Source: Amaranthus tricolor (taxonomy: Eukaryota; Streptophyta; Magnoliopsida; Caryophyllales; Amaranthaceae). From it: 64,000 nucleotides of DNA. The notes below the pieces were generated by a model, which did not search any database, was not told the DNA's origin, and worked only from the letters and a program-made list of their open reading frames with translations. Shown piece by piece: positions 1 to 10,776 of this stretch; position 1 is the stretch's first letter; the number at the start of each line of letters is the position of its first letter. Location: the NCBI RefSeq assembly GCF_026212465.1, contig NC_080060.1, positions 17,466,518 to 17,530,517 on the forward strand, written 5' to 3'. Both the position numbers and the translations under genes were made by a program.

Positions 1-1788
1 TACTTTATTCTTTTACTGCTCCATACTTTTAAATCATTAAGATACGATTCTCAACCCTAGCGGAAGCACGTTACTGCCACTTATACAATTAAGTAATCTT
101 AATACTTAAGTAAGTTCATTTGGTTAATACTCATAACTATACGATGCATCATAGCATCAACACTAACCAAGTTTATCAATTATCAACAAGCACAACAATA
201 TGATAATTAACATATGTAAGGGTCTTGCTAGATTAGGGCTGGTGCCTTACATCTAACTATGGTGGGAGTCGTCACCCATCCAATACAATTATGCTCGAGC
301 TTCCACTGGATAAATAGCTAAGCCCCTATCTTAAATTGCATTTTACGTGTCGGCTAACACGGATGCCGAGATTTAATATGCTGGTCCATTGTTTGACATT
401 ACCTTACTATCAGGGTCATTCAACCAACACAAAGATAATTTCACACAAGCACATCACATTTTTATTACTACAAGTTAACTTTGACTTTGACTTTGACCAA
501 CTTAGGTAGTAACTTCCTTTATTTAATAAGACTATTAATCTTAATGTTAAATTTACCTTTGTGCCCTTATAAGTTCATTACTAAATTTTTACGCATTAAA
601 CTTTATTTATAACTTTATATTTAATAGTTTACTTGTTAAATAAATTCAAACTAATAACTTAATATTCTATTAATGGTCTCCAATTTGACATTTTTTACAC
701 GTAGCTATACTAAAATTTATTTCTCTTGAAAGAAGTTCCCAAAATCAACATTTTAGTTGTAAAACAAATAAAACTTATAATTTCTAAAAAATCAATGTTT
801 CTTGTTATATATTAAAATTAAATAAAACAAAAGTAAAGCTTTATAGCTCATCAAAATCAATATCTCTAGTGACAAAACAAGTAAAACTCAAAATTTCACA
901 AAAATAAAAATTTCTTGTATAAAGGAGTAGAACTTAATTTTTTTAAAATATTTTCATAAAAATTAATATTTCACACATGATTTAAAGGCAAGTTTAATAA
1001 AAAATACTTTTACATCTTTTTACATAAATGTTTGGTCAAATAGTCAACTTAAGAAATATTTTGTACAAATTAGCAATTTAATATCACAAAGGTTACTTTT
1101 TATTATAAAATCTCATCTATTCATGAAAAACACTTGTAACTTATAAAGTATCTCAAAAATATCTATTTAACTTGATATTTATTATTATAAAAAAATAGCT
1201 TCTTATAATTTACATAGTAAATAAAACTTTTTCTTTAATATTGTAGTGGCCGAATAGCCTATGAGTATTTTTGGGCCTTTTTTTTAACTTGAAAACAACT
1301 TTTTCTTTAATTTAATTCATCATAGTAAATGTTAAATTTAAATAATTGATATAATCACTTAAAAAATAGAAACTTTTAAACAATAACTTTAAAATTTACT
1401 ATATAACTTTAAGCATAAGTTTTAATATCAAGAAAATAAAGTATAATAACAACATTCTTAGCATAACCATACTTAAATAAAAAAAAATGTTCATACAATA
1501 ACACACAACATTATAAACTAGCTTAAAGGCTAACATAAACATATTAATAATAATGCTACATAAATATTCTTAATATATATACATTCCTAATATAACACAT
1601 AAAAAGAATAATTAATATCACTAGAATATAATTTTTCACCTAACTCCTTAAATATGTTCAAAAATTACTAATTAACATACAAAAAATAGTCTTAGCATAA
1701 ACACACTAAATATAAACTTGATCACAATTTCATTAAACTAAACTCATACTTAAACATACTGAACATATTTCATACTAACCATATTATA
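1..1788. other. AT-rich gene-free flank
   Basis: No coding region is supported on either strand. The stretch is AT-rich with many short A/T runs. Positions 480-498 hold three head-to-tail TTGAC cores at 6-bp spacing (W-box-like), with no gene beside them. Positions 230-420 are less AT-rich and look like diverged repeat sequence that I cannot assign. It is the left flank of the gypsy insertion, and the sequence resumes after 13299. Confidence 0.6.
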
Positions 1789-1793
1789 AGGTA
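1789..1793. repeat. Target-site duplication of gypsy element 1 (left)
   Basis: AGGTA immediately precedes the TG of the left LTR and is repeated exactly at 13295-13299 after the CA of the right LTR. A 5-bp duplication is the expected footprint of an LTR-retrotransposon integrase and fixes both element borders. Confidence 0.93.
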
Positions 1794-2459
1794 TGTTTCA
1801 GTTGCGAAACAAAGAAGTGGAAGACGCTTGAAATACCGGAAGTGGAAGCGTTGTCAGGAACGGCGATTCGTGGAAGGAAGCGACTTGAATTCCTGCAACT
1901 CAATACGTTAGCCATGTCCGGGGGTGATCTCCCGGAAAACCCCTCCGACGCTAAAGTTAGAACGGAGATGTGAGATTATTGACTAAACGATTATAGATTG
2001 AATGCAGGAACAAAGATATCGCGGTTGAGACTGCTTGTATTTTGGTAGGCTAATGAAATGGAGTTTGAGTAAGGATATTTAGAGGGTTATTCTCAGATGA
2101 TCCTTTCCTTTCTGATGGTTGTCTCTATTTATAGTGGTGGAAAAGAAGTTACCTCTGTGAGGAGGTTGATTATTATGGGTGATAGTGGGTAGTTATCAGC
2201 ACTAAAGAAGGGGAACCATGCAATGAGAAATGGAGGGTAGTTGTCAAAAAGGAAGTTAGGTCAATCTGGAGGTTACCTCCCAGGGGAAGTTAGGGTATTT
2301 GGTGGTTACTAGCTCATGGGCCAATTAAGGAGGTTGGGGAATTTAGAAAAAGTCCATTGACCAAAAGTCAAGACCAATATGAAAGGTTAAAGGGTATTAA
2401 GGTAATATGACATTAATAATTTAAATAAATAAGTAAATTAAATAAGTGATACCATGACA
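1794..2459 (-). repeat. 3' LTR of gypsy element 1 (666 bp)
   Basis: Starts TGTTTC and ends CATGACA on the plus strand. It matches 12729-13294 except for an extra segment of about 100 bp near 1923-2025 that is absent from the other LTR. A TATA-type CTATAAATAG lies on the minus strand at 2125-2134. Being the 3' LTR in element orientation, it would supply termination and polyadenylation. Confidence 0.93.
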
Positions 2460-2472
2460 TTTAGCCCCACGC
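2460..2472 (-). other. Polypurine tract of gypsy element 1
   Basis: On the minus strand the bases abutting the 3' LTR read GCGTGGGGCTAAA, a short purine-rich run in the right place for plus-strand priming. It is interrupted by pyrimidines, so the call rests mainly on position. Confidence 0.5.
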
Positions 2473-2849
2473 ATGGAGGATGATATAAAAAGGGAGCCCC
2501 AACGACTTGAAATATCTTTCTTTGTGCGGAAACGGTAAGCGTCTACCAAAACACCTTAGTGTTAATGAAGGGATGTGATCGTAGAGAGCGTTCGAACACT
2601 TAAGAAGATGAATATGTTCACAATTTGGTAGATCTTTGGGCGGATTCTGAAAATTGCGCTCGTAAGCTTCGAATCGACTGTTAACATGTCGAATTTTCAG
2701 TTGTAACGAAAAAGTTATGACCTTTTCAAAATAGTCGTATGAGATGCTCCAAGTTAAAGAGAAATGAATAATGCCAATCGAGCCGCGGCTTGAAGCATGC
2801 CACGGAGTAGCCCCATCCATCTATATCATTCAGCAGCAAAAAAATATAA

Positions 2850-2920
2850 TTGTGGGGGTTTGATCTTGCGACCTCCAGTACAACAGTCAGCACTTGAGAC
2901 CAACTGAGACAGCCTTGCAA
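2850..2920 (-). repeat. tRNA-derived (SINE-like) sequence
   Basis: Read on the minus strand, the segment follows a tRNA layout: a D-arm-like CTCAGTTGGT, an anticodon-arm-like stretch, then GGTCGCAAGATCAAACCCC resembling a T-arm and B box. A T-rich run follows. No full cloverleaf or CCA end is evident, so this is not a functional tRNA gene. It may be a SINE head or a fragment carried in the element's 3' region. Confidence 0.4.
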
Positions 2921-3029
2921 TTATGTAGTAACCCGCACGGATCTCTTATTAAATTGATGCTTCCAGCCTAGTTTGTACTACTTTAATGCCGTGAAAGTGC
3001 CAACACTTAGAATATTTTTGGAACAAGAT

Positions 3030-3925
3030 CGCCCCCAAGGGGGGTCCGACTTGTCAACTACACGGATAAAATCACCATAATTTTTTACTTTATTTTATTT
3101 TATTATTTTAATCTGAAGTCGCGGAATTTCAGAGACTTGGAATATTTTTGAACGAGATCACCACCAAAGTGGGTCTGACTTGTCGACCTCACGGACAAGA
3201 TACTGGTTTTATTGTTCTATCTTCCTTCTCGTTATCATGTCATAAGCCGTGGAATCTTGGGAAGGTAACATGCCGCGACACGAGTGAGTTGACTCACCGG
3301 AAAAAAAAATCACGCGAGTTGATGACGCGGCTTAGATATACACTTAGATTTTTTATTCTTCACTGAGGGACTTAGGGGAGTCTGACTTATCGACATCGCG
3401 AACGATAAAAATACTTGAAAGATCTTTATTATCTTAAGCCCCTTATTCTTCCATGACACGGAATGAGCACAGAGGTCCGTGTCTTCGATCATACGGAAAA
3501 TACGAGAATTCTTCCATACTTAGAATTTTTGCACAATTATTGGGGGCATCTGGGAGTCCGACTCATCGACCATACAGACGGCATATCATCCGCCGCATCT
3601 ATAAGTCGGACGGCAGAATGTGTAATTTTTCATACTTGGAGTGTTTTCCATGTTTTTCTTGGGGTGTAGTTCAGGGTCCGACTCTACGGCTTCAGGAGGG
3701 AATTTGATAACTTAGAGAAATTGTTAACATTTTCTCCCACCATGGATGTCCGACTTATCGACTCCCCGGACACAGTCAACAGCTGATACTTATAAAAATT
3801 TTCCATATTTCCCCCTCATTGGGGGTCCGACTTGTCGACTTCGCGGACACAGATAAGAATACTTAAAAAAAATCTTCGACGTTTCCCCCCTCATTGAGGG
3901 TCTGACTTGTCGACTTCCCTTTTTT
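3030..3925. repeat. Degenerate GTCCGACTTGTCGAC repeat array upstream of the antisense gene
   Basis: About eight copies of a diverged unit with core GGGTCCGACTTGTCGAC then TCNCGGACA, near 3043, 3172, 3378, 3553, 3673, 3746, 3823 and 3897. Most are preceded by an AATACTT or AATATTTTTG stretch and a C/G-rich CCCCNNNNGGGG. Spacing is irregular, about 72-207 bp. Two further copies occur at 7572 and 7641, beyond the 3' end of the antisense gene. Tandem repeats between genes and the 3' LTR are known for Tat-lineage elements. Confidence 0.75.
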
Positions 3926-3984
3926 AGTTTGGGATTCCACTTCTCATTTAAGGGGTGTTTAGGTGTGAGGTTGAGCATTTATTG

Positions 3985-4030
3985 CTGCAATAAATAGGGT
4001 TGTTGGAACAGTTCCCTCTCACCTAACCTT
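3985..4030 (+). promoter_or_regulatory. Putative promoter of the antisense accessory gene
   Basis: AATAAATAG at 3989-3997 is TATA-like. About 25-30 bp downstream the sequence turns pyrimidine-rich (TTCCCTCTCACC), as at plant start sites. The following 320 bp before the ATG at 4351 is rich in TTCTTCAA words and has no long open frame, consistent with a 5' leader. Inferred only. Confidence 0.4.
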
Positions 4031-4350
4031 CATTAACTCCCTCATTTCTTCAAGTTGCTAGAAAGAGAAAGTAGAGAGAAACGCTCTGACAATCACCAAA
4101 CATTCTTCAAACTTCTGACATAATTCTCGAAGATCTTCAAGGCCTCTGACAAATCTTCATCAATTTTTTGACAAATCTTCAAATTTCTTCAACAAGGTAT
4201 TCAAATCTTCCCTCAAATTCTTGAATTTCTTCAATCTGTTCTTCAAACTGTTCTTCAAATTGTTCTTCGTGTTCTTGAATGTTAGTTTAAAGCTTTGAAT
4301 TAGTTTTATGAAGTTAGCCATTATTCTTTACAAGTTTCGCCTACTACTTT

Positions 4351-7322
4351 ATGACTATCGTTAATATGGATGTCGCGGCTACTCATGAGACAATAGCTAA
4401 CTTGGTCATTAACTCTGCTAACCCGACAGAAATTCCTTTGGTAGTATCTAGACGTTTTAATAAGGAGGGGTTGCTAATAAATGATTCGGACGATAGTAGT
4501 TCGGTGAGAATCACCCCTCATTACGAATCAATAAAGGCCGGGGATGAGTCATCTGTATCCCCTATATACACACCGGAGATAATGAAAACTGCTCCTTGGG
4601 AATTGAGCGTTGCTTTCTTCCCCAATTACTTGCCGCGAATAGATCCTGACCTAGAAGGGTTATTGTATGTAGATGTGGAAAAGATCGAAGGAACATCCGA
4701 GTCCTCAGGAAGGGAAAACGCAGCGCCGATTCCTCCTCCATTTTACATCCCAAGCGGCGGGCCCCTCAATTATTTCATAGATTTACAAACCAAAAGGGAT
4801 TTGGAGAAACGACGTGACGCCATCTCTCTGAAATGGGGCTTGAAAGATGATATCAATATTATTACTCCGGGGAACTATGATACCGTTAGGTTTCCCCCTC
4901 CACATTGTATAGTAGTATACTTTCCTTCTTTTGAATTAGGACTCAGGTTTTCTCTTCATCCCTTTTTTAGGGAAGTATTAGATTTTTTGAATATCTCAGT
5001 GCCCGAATTATACCCTAACGCATGGGGGTGTATGGTGGCGTTTTTGATTTTGTGTAAAGTTTTGACCGTGCCCCCAACACTTACAGCCTTTAGATATATT
5101 TTTAGAGCCCGTTTATGTAACTCGCAATCATACGGCTGCGGGTGGATAACTTTCACACACCGTCTTGGGCTGAAGATAGTCCACGACCTCCCTGATAATC
5201 AGAAGGGATATAGGACAAAGTTTGTATATTTATACAATTCAGGGGGTTGAAATATTAAGACTTCCTTTGATATCAAACCCAATCTCTCGGGTTTCAATAA
5301 TGGGGTCCCGCAGTGTTCATTCACTGACGCAGTAATAATTGAGTACACAAAGATGGACGTACAGTTGGGTAGGAAACCCATGAACGTCCAGCTCAACTGG
5401 ATACCTGGTCGTCCGAGTTGGAGAACGAAAATCTCCTCTCAGTGTTCGACATCAGCTTGGCTATCGATCGAAGTAAGGGTCAGTAGATTTTTTTCTTTTT
5501 ATAGTATGTTTACTTGTTTCTAACTCTTGATTTTTCAGGGGTAGCCAAGGAAAATTTGAGAGCGAAAAATCTGGACTTGATGAAGAAATTCAGCGTCTTG
5601 CGATTCGCTCAGGGGGCCAACCAACGGGCCGCGGAAAAGCCTCTACCTCTTCCTCCAAAGGTATAAATTCATATTTTATTGAACCATGAGGGATTCTTTC
5701 TAACTTTTTCTTTCGCAGGATTCGGCCACTGCCGAGAAAAGGCTGGAGGAGGTGCCCAGCGAAGGAGAAGCTTTGAAGCTTCTGGAAGAGAGGAGAAGAG
5801 TCCACATTCCCGATGACTCTCAGAGGGTAATCCCTTCTAAGAAGAGGGAAATGAAGGAGAAGAAAGAGAGGAAGAGGAAGAGAGACTCTTCCTCCCATGG
5901 GGAGAGGACCTCGAAGAAGGCTTCGGGGGGGACAATAATGACAGCCGTACCTCTGCAAATGAGGTCGGCGGAGGAGGAGGTGTCTTCTCCCCAGGATAAG
6001 GCGTCACCGGTTCCGAGCCGGGGGAAAGAGAAGGTAGGGGAATCGACCGCGGCCCCTGAGTCGAAGGTAGAGGAGGTGTATCGTCGCCGGAAGGTTCTGC
6101 CTTTAAGACACGACACCCCTTTTACTGAATTGGGGCATAAGGGTATGATAGCCCGATTCAACAGGGCGACATCCCACTTAGTCAGCATAGTGGATGTTGA
6201 TCACTTGGAGTCCCTATCCCCTACCGATAGAATGCGTCAACTCCAAGCTTCCGCCGCTGAGGTAACGTCCTCTACTCTTGTTTTTTTTAAGTTAGCTATG
6301 CCTGGATTTTAATTTGTTCTTTTCGCAAGCTTTTTTGAGGTTATCCTTTGAGCTAAACCTTAGCCGCCAAAGCGTCGCAGACAAGGAGACTTTGGCCGTG
6401 CTATCCTCCCGCTGCGATGAGCAGAACGAGGAGCTCTAGAAGCTCCGAGAAGAAATACCGGGCTTAAAGGAGAAACTGGCTAAATGCTCTGAGCTGAAAG
6501 AGCGTTTAGTCAGAATTGAACAGTGGCGGGAGAAGGCCAAAAGGCAGCTGGAGGGGACCATGGAGAGCTTGGACGCGGCTTCTGGCATGTCGGCTACCCT
6601 CGGTCATGAGATCGGGCGCCTGATGGACATTCACGCTAGGTTGGTTAATCAGAACCAGTCACTCATGCTTCAGGTGTCGGACGATCTAGCCAAGTTCCGA
6701 ACAGCGCTATCCGCGGCTAAGGTATACAAGCTTCGTTCAGAGAGACGGGCCCGGATAGCTCGGGACTGGCTTACCTCGGATGAGCCGGAAGCGTCAAGTT
6801 TTTCGGGAGATCAGACCGCTGAGATGATGGAGGCCAGCTCCAAGATTAGTGATAAGAAATACCGCTTGGCTGCCGCGGAGTTAGGCGTCGACTTCAATTC
6901 TCTCAAACTAATGGCAAACCAAAAGCGAGACGAAGCTTTGACCAACCTGGCTTCGATTTTGGAACGGGAGTCAGCAGTGCTGGTCGATCCAAGCTGGGAT
7001 GTGGAAGAGGAAAGGGCATGGATGGAGAGGGTTGACATGGGGGCCGAAAAGGAGGCTTTATGCCTCGATTTAGATCAATTAACCCTCTCTCCTCCTTCGG
7101 CGTCGGATGTCCCGGAGAACTTGGCGCTTTCTAAATTGGAGAGTTTGTGTTTAGATTTATCAAATAGAACCTCCAAGGCTTGTCTAAGGATTTATCGGAG
7201 ATTGAAGTGGAGCCGTTCAGCGTTGAAGATTTTGTTAGCTTCTCTCCAAGTCTAGATGAGGGAATGGCCGGGTCTCCTCAGCTGCCGGCTCAAGATGTCG
7301 ACGCCTTCCTAAATGTTGTTTA
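4351..7322 (+). pseudogene. Antisense accessory gene with Transposase_28-like domain and coiled-coil tail
   Basis: A spliced gene on the plus strand, opposite to gag-pol. Exon 1 starts at ATG 4351. Residues about 185-290 resemble the plant 'putative gypsy type transposon' domain (PF04195), with FELGLRFSLHPFFREVLDF, PNAWG and VPPTLTAFRY. Likely GT-AG introns are 5473-5538, 5661-5718 and 6262 to about 6328. Later exons (5719-6261, about 6329-7322) are charged and coiled-coil-like, with a KKREMKEKKERKRKR basic stretch. The frame is broken by TGA at 5248-5250 (a TGG-type Trp site), TAG at 6437-6439 and likely frameshifts near 5397 and 7190; the tail ends with TAA at 7320-7322. Function is unknown; such ORFs accompany Tat elements. 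A second copy's tail lies at 58771-58950. Confidence 0.75.
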
Positions 7323-7899
7323 ATTTGTTTTGAGGCTGTAATCTAAACTTGTGACATTTTTGAATAGATTTTGTAGTCTGAATATCTGATTCTTGTAATC
7401 TAACAATTTATTAGTTTGATGATTTTCGATGTTTTAGACATGTTTGGCGCATTGTTTGATTAAGTATTTTTGAATATCCGTTTTATAGTCCGCAGTTTCC
7501 CGCTGGCTAAATCAAGAACGCAGATTTCCAAATTTACTTGAGATAAATTTGATCCCTGGGTCCCTTTCAAAGGGTTCGACTTGTCGATGTCACGGGTAGA
7601 AGCTGGTTTAGAATAAATTTGATCTTGGGACTCCTGTCAGGAAGTCCAACTTATAGATATTACTGATTTTTCGACTTTGGAAATTACTGATTTTAATGAG
7701 ATTTGCAATAAGAATTGAAAGTAGAATATAACTGAATACTTGTGAATGTTCGAGCTGGATAATCTGAAAATGAAACTTCTGATATATTGATATTTGGAAA
7801 TGACAATACAGAGAAAAAGTGACAATGTTGAGAAAATGATGATGCGACTATGCTGCGGAATGAAACTAATGATTACTGACTGGCTTCTTGCGAATCTTA
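7323..7899. other. Spacer between convergent antisense gene and integrase end
   Basis: No coding region. It carries two more diverged copies of the GTCCGACTTGTCGA-type repeat (7572-7596 and 7641-7660), each preceded by TTGATC and a run of C/T. It lies tail-to-tail between the antisense gene (plus) and the integrase end (minus), so it must hold both 3' ends. Confidence 0.6.
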
Positions 7900-9060
7900 T
7901 TAAATGAAGTATTTCTTCAAGTGATCTCCATTCCATGGACGGGGTAATTTCTTTCTCTTCATGTCTTCCAGTTCGAACGTCCTGGGTTTGATGATACGGA
8001 TAACTTTGAACGGGCCATCCCAGTTGGCTCCTAGTTTTCCTTTATCTGCTACTTTTCCTGTGGCTTCAATTTTGCGGAGGACGAAGTCGCGAACTTGAAT
8101 GCGTTTAGTTTTGACGTGTCGGTTGAAGTTGGGAATCATCTTCTGTTTTTGGGCCATGGACCTTAATAATGCATTCCCCCTTGTTTCTGGTAGCAAATCT
8201 AAGTGTGCCCTTTTTTCTTGTTCATTCTCGCTGTGTGAGTAGTAGGTGACCCTTGTGGAGGGTATACCTATCTCTACTGGAAGCACGGCTTCGGACCCGT
8301 ATACCAAGGAAAATGGGGTGTGTCCTATTGCCTCTTTGACGGTCGTTCGACTCGCCCATAGGATGCTGGGTAGTTCTTCATCCCAAGTACCTTTGGCCCC
8401 TTCTATTTTCTTTTTGATGCCATTCAAAATTTCCTTGTTTGCTGACTCGACTTGGCCGTTGGTTTGAGGTCGAGATACTGAACTGAATCTGATTTGAATG
8501 TTGAACCTGTCGCGGTATTCTATTGTGTTCTTACTGACAAACTGTCTCCCATTGTCGGTGATGATCATACGAGGGATGCCGTATCTTGTAATGATATTTT
8601 GCATTATGAATTAACAGACTTGTTTGTCTGTGATTGAGCTAAGGGCTTCTGCTTCCACATACTTGGTAAAGTAATCGATGGCCACGATAATGAATTTGCG
8701 TTGTCCCTTCACCGGAGGAAAGGGGCCAAGGAGATCTATACCCCACTTGTCAAAAGGCAGGACGGCTTGCATGGGGGACAAGTAGTTAGACGGTTTTCTT
8801 CCAATCTTTGAATGATATTGGCACTGGGGACATCGTCTGATCAATGTTTCGGCGTCACCCCTGAGAGATGGCCAATAGTATCCATTTCTAAGGACTTTTC
8901 CAATCACAGTTCGTACTCCTTGGTGTATTCCGCATCCACCTTCGTGTATTTCGCGGAGGATGTAGTTTCCTTCTTCAGGAGAAACACACTTCAGAAGGGG
9001 ATGCGTATATGATTTTTTGTAGAGCGTTCCTTCGTGAAGTGCGAACCATCTGGCCGTCTT
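7900..9060 (-). pseudogene. Gypsy element 1 integrase
   Basis: Integrase inserts element cDNA into host DNA in the nucleus. The frame is continuous with RNase H but interrupted by TAA at 9061-9063 and 8611-8613. In order one sees a zinc-binding region (H...H near 8930-8960 and CPQCQYH near 8820), the core with DLLGPFPP and AIDYFTKYVEAE (first Asp region), ITDNGRQF (second Asp) and NGQVESANKEIL (Glu), then a C-terminal LGANWDGPFKVIRI stretch ending in LKKYFI and a stop at 7900. Catalytic D, D and E positions look intact; only the two stops disable it. Confidence 0.88.
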
Positions 9061-10200
9061 TTAAAGCATTTTTGCCTGATTGTCGTCTTGGGGGAGCGTC
9101 TGATTTTGCAAATATTTGATGTATGGTTCCATCCACGTTTCTAATCTATCAATGGTGTTGACCATGAAGTTGATGCTGGGGTTAAGAAGCACTTCCCAGA
9201 TAATATCACGAGCCGCGGATGTTTCGGGTGAGCTGGCGAGTTTTGCCAGGGAGTCGGCTTGTGCGTTTTGGGACCTTGGTATGTGAAACACTGTGAATTT
9301 TTCGAAGTTTTTGACAAATTCTTTTACTTGCTGCAAATACATCTTCATGCTATCATCCTTGGCTTCGAATTCCCCGTTCACTTGTCCGACTATCAATTGG
9401 GAGTCGGAAAAAGCGGATAAGGATTTAGCCCCGGCTTCATGGCATATTTTAAGCCCCATTAGTAGTGCTTCATATTCTGCCTCATTGTTAGATGCCGCAA
9501 ACTCGAATCTAACTGCCCTTTCCATACGAACCCCGGCGGAAGATACGATTAGAAGTCCTGCTCCACTTGCTGATTGCGTGGAGGACCCATCTACGTACAG
9601 CCTCCATTCTTGATTGGCTTCGGGATGATGATGAGGGATAGTGCTTTCAGCAATGAAGTCAGCCAGGGCTTGGGCTTTGATGACCGTTTGTGGCTCGTAT
9701 TCAATGCCAAAATCTGTCAGTTGATTAGCCCGATTAGTGACGCGGCTCGATTTGTTTTTCCCTTCCAGAATCTTTTTCAAGGGTTGGCTGGTCCGGACGA
9801 TGATCTGGTGGGATTGGAAGTACGGTTTCAATTTCCTGCTTGCCATCACGACTGCGAATAAGACCTTCTCCACTTCGCTATAGTTTCCTTCCGATCCTCG
9901 AAAGGCATGACTTACGTAGTATACGGGGAATTGCTTCTTTTCTCTTTCGGCGACTAATACTCCTGATAGGGAGTATTCGGGGATCGAGACATATAAGACC
10001 AACTTTTCCCCGTTGATGGGTGAAACTAGTTTTGGCGAAGAGGACAGGTGCTTTTTTAACTGCCTGAAAGATTCTTCAGCTTCTCTCGTCCATTCGAACT
10101 TGCTTTGTTTGAGGGTTTTGAAGAAAGGCGAACATTTGTCCGCGGACTTGGATAGGAATCTCCCTAAGGCGGCTACGCACCCTATTAGTTTTTGGACTTC
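9061..10200 (-). pseudogene. Gypsy element 1 RNase H region, two tandem RNase H-type domains
   Basis: The coding frame runs from the reverse-transcriptase connection through a first RNase H-like domain (LVLYVSIPEYSLSGVL, FRGSEGNYSEVEK, ASRKLKPYF) and a second one with the catalytic signatures VDGSS, NNEAEYEALL and SDSQLIV, followed by HIPRSQNAQADSLAK. Two successive RNase H modules are a Tat-lineage feature; the second is the archaeal-type copy in the literature. The frame is bounded by stops at 10201-10203 and 9061-9063. It would degrade template RNA during cDNA synthesis. Confidence 0.88.
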
Positions 10201-10776
10201 TTATACGGATCTAGGGGACTTCATATCTTGGATTGCCCGGATCTTGTCGGGGTTTGCTTCTATTCCTCTCTCGTCTACGAGGAAGCCGAGGCACTTCCCT
10301 CTGGTGACTCCAAACACGTACTTGTCAGGATTGAGTCGCATTTGGTGTTTTCGGAGGGTTATGAATGTTTCGCGTAAGTCCGCGGCATGCTCAGACGCCT
10401 GCTTGCTCTTTGTGATCATGTCATCCACGTATACCTCTAAATTTCGTCCAATCTGAGACTAGAAGATCTTGTTGACCATTCTCTGATAAGTGGCTCCGGC
10501 ATTTTTTAGCCCGAAGGGCATGACTTTGTAGCAGTACACGCCGGTGTTTGTAATGAATGTTGTGTGCGCCTGATCTTCGAGGGCTAAAGGGATTTGATGG
10601 TAACCTGCGTTAGCATCCATGAAACTCAGTAGGGCGTGGCCTGCCGTGGAATCCACCAAACGATCTATCTTGGGGAGAGGATAATCGTCCTTGGGGCATG
10701 CCTTGATTAGATCCGTAAAATCAACACATATCCTCCACTTTCCATTTGATTTTTTCACGAGGACGACGTTGGAAAG
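10201..10776 (-). pseudogene. Gypsy element 1 reverse transcriptase
   Basis: Recognisable RT blocks occur in order: WRICVDFTDLIKACPKDDYPLP, FMDANAGYHQIPL, MPFGLKNAGATYQRM, the catalytic YVDDM, then LGFLVDERGIEANPDKI. (Each is quoted only in part of the palm.) It is in the same frame as the upstream gag-finger block and downstream RNase H. In-frame TAG codons lie at 10777-10779 and 10459-10461, and TAA at 10201-10203. The TAG at 10777 sits at a position where relatives have Trp, so it is a TGG-to-TAG type change. Confidence 0.9.

Noticed and set aside
2850..2920. A functional tRNA gene
   Set aside because: The T-arm deviates, no acceptor stem pairing was found, and it lies in a retrotransposon; SINE-like is the safer call.
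3148..3978. Several open frames of 60-84 codons on both strands
   Set aside because: They fall in the degenerate repeat array and have no family signal; frames arise because the repeats are GC-richer than the surroundings.
4956..5156. Minus-strand frame opposite the Transposase_28-like domain
   Set aside because: Shadow of the conserved plus-strand domain.
5820..6188. Minus-strand frames under the antisense accessory gene (also 5590-5958)
   Set aside because: Shadows of the plus-strand coiled-coil exons, whose codon pattern is the convincing one.
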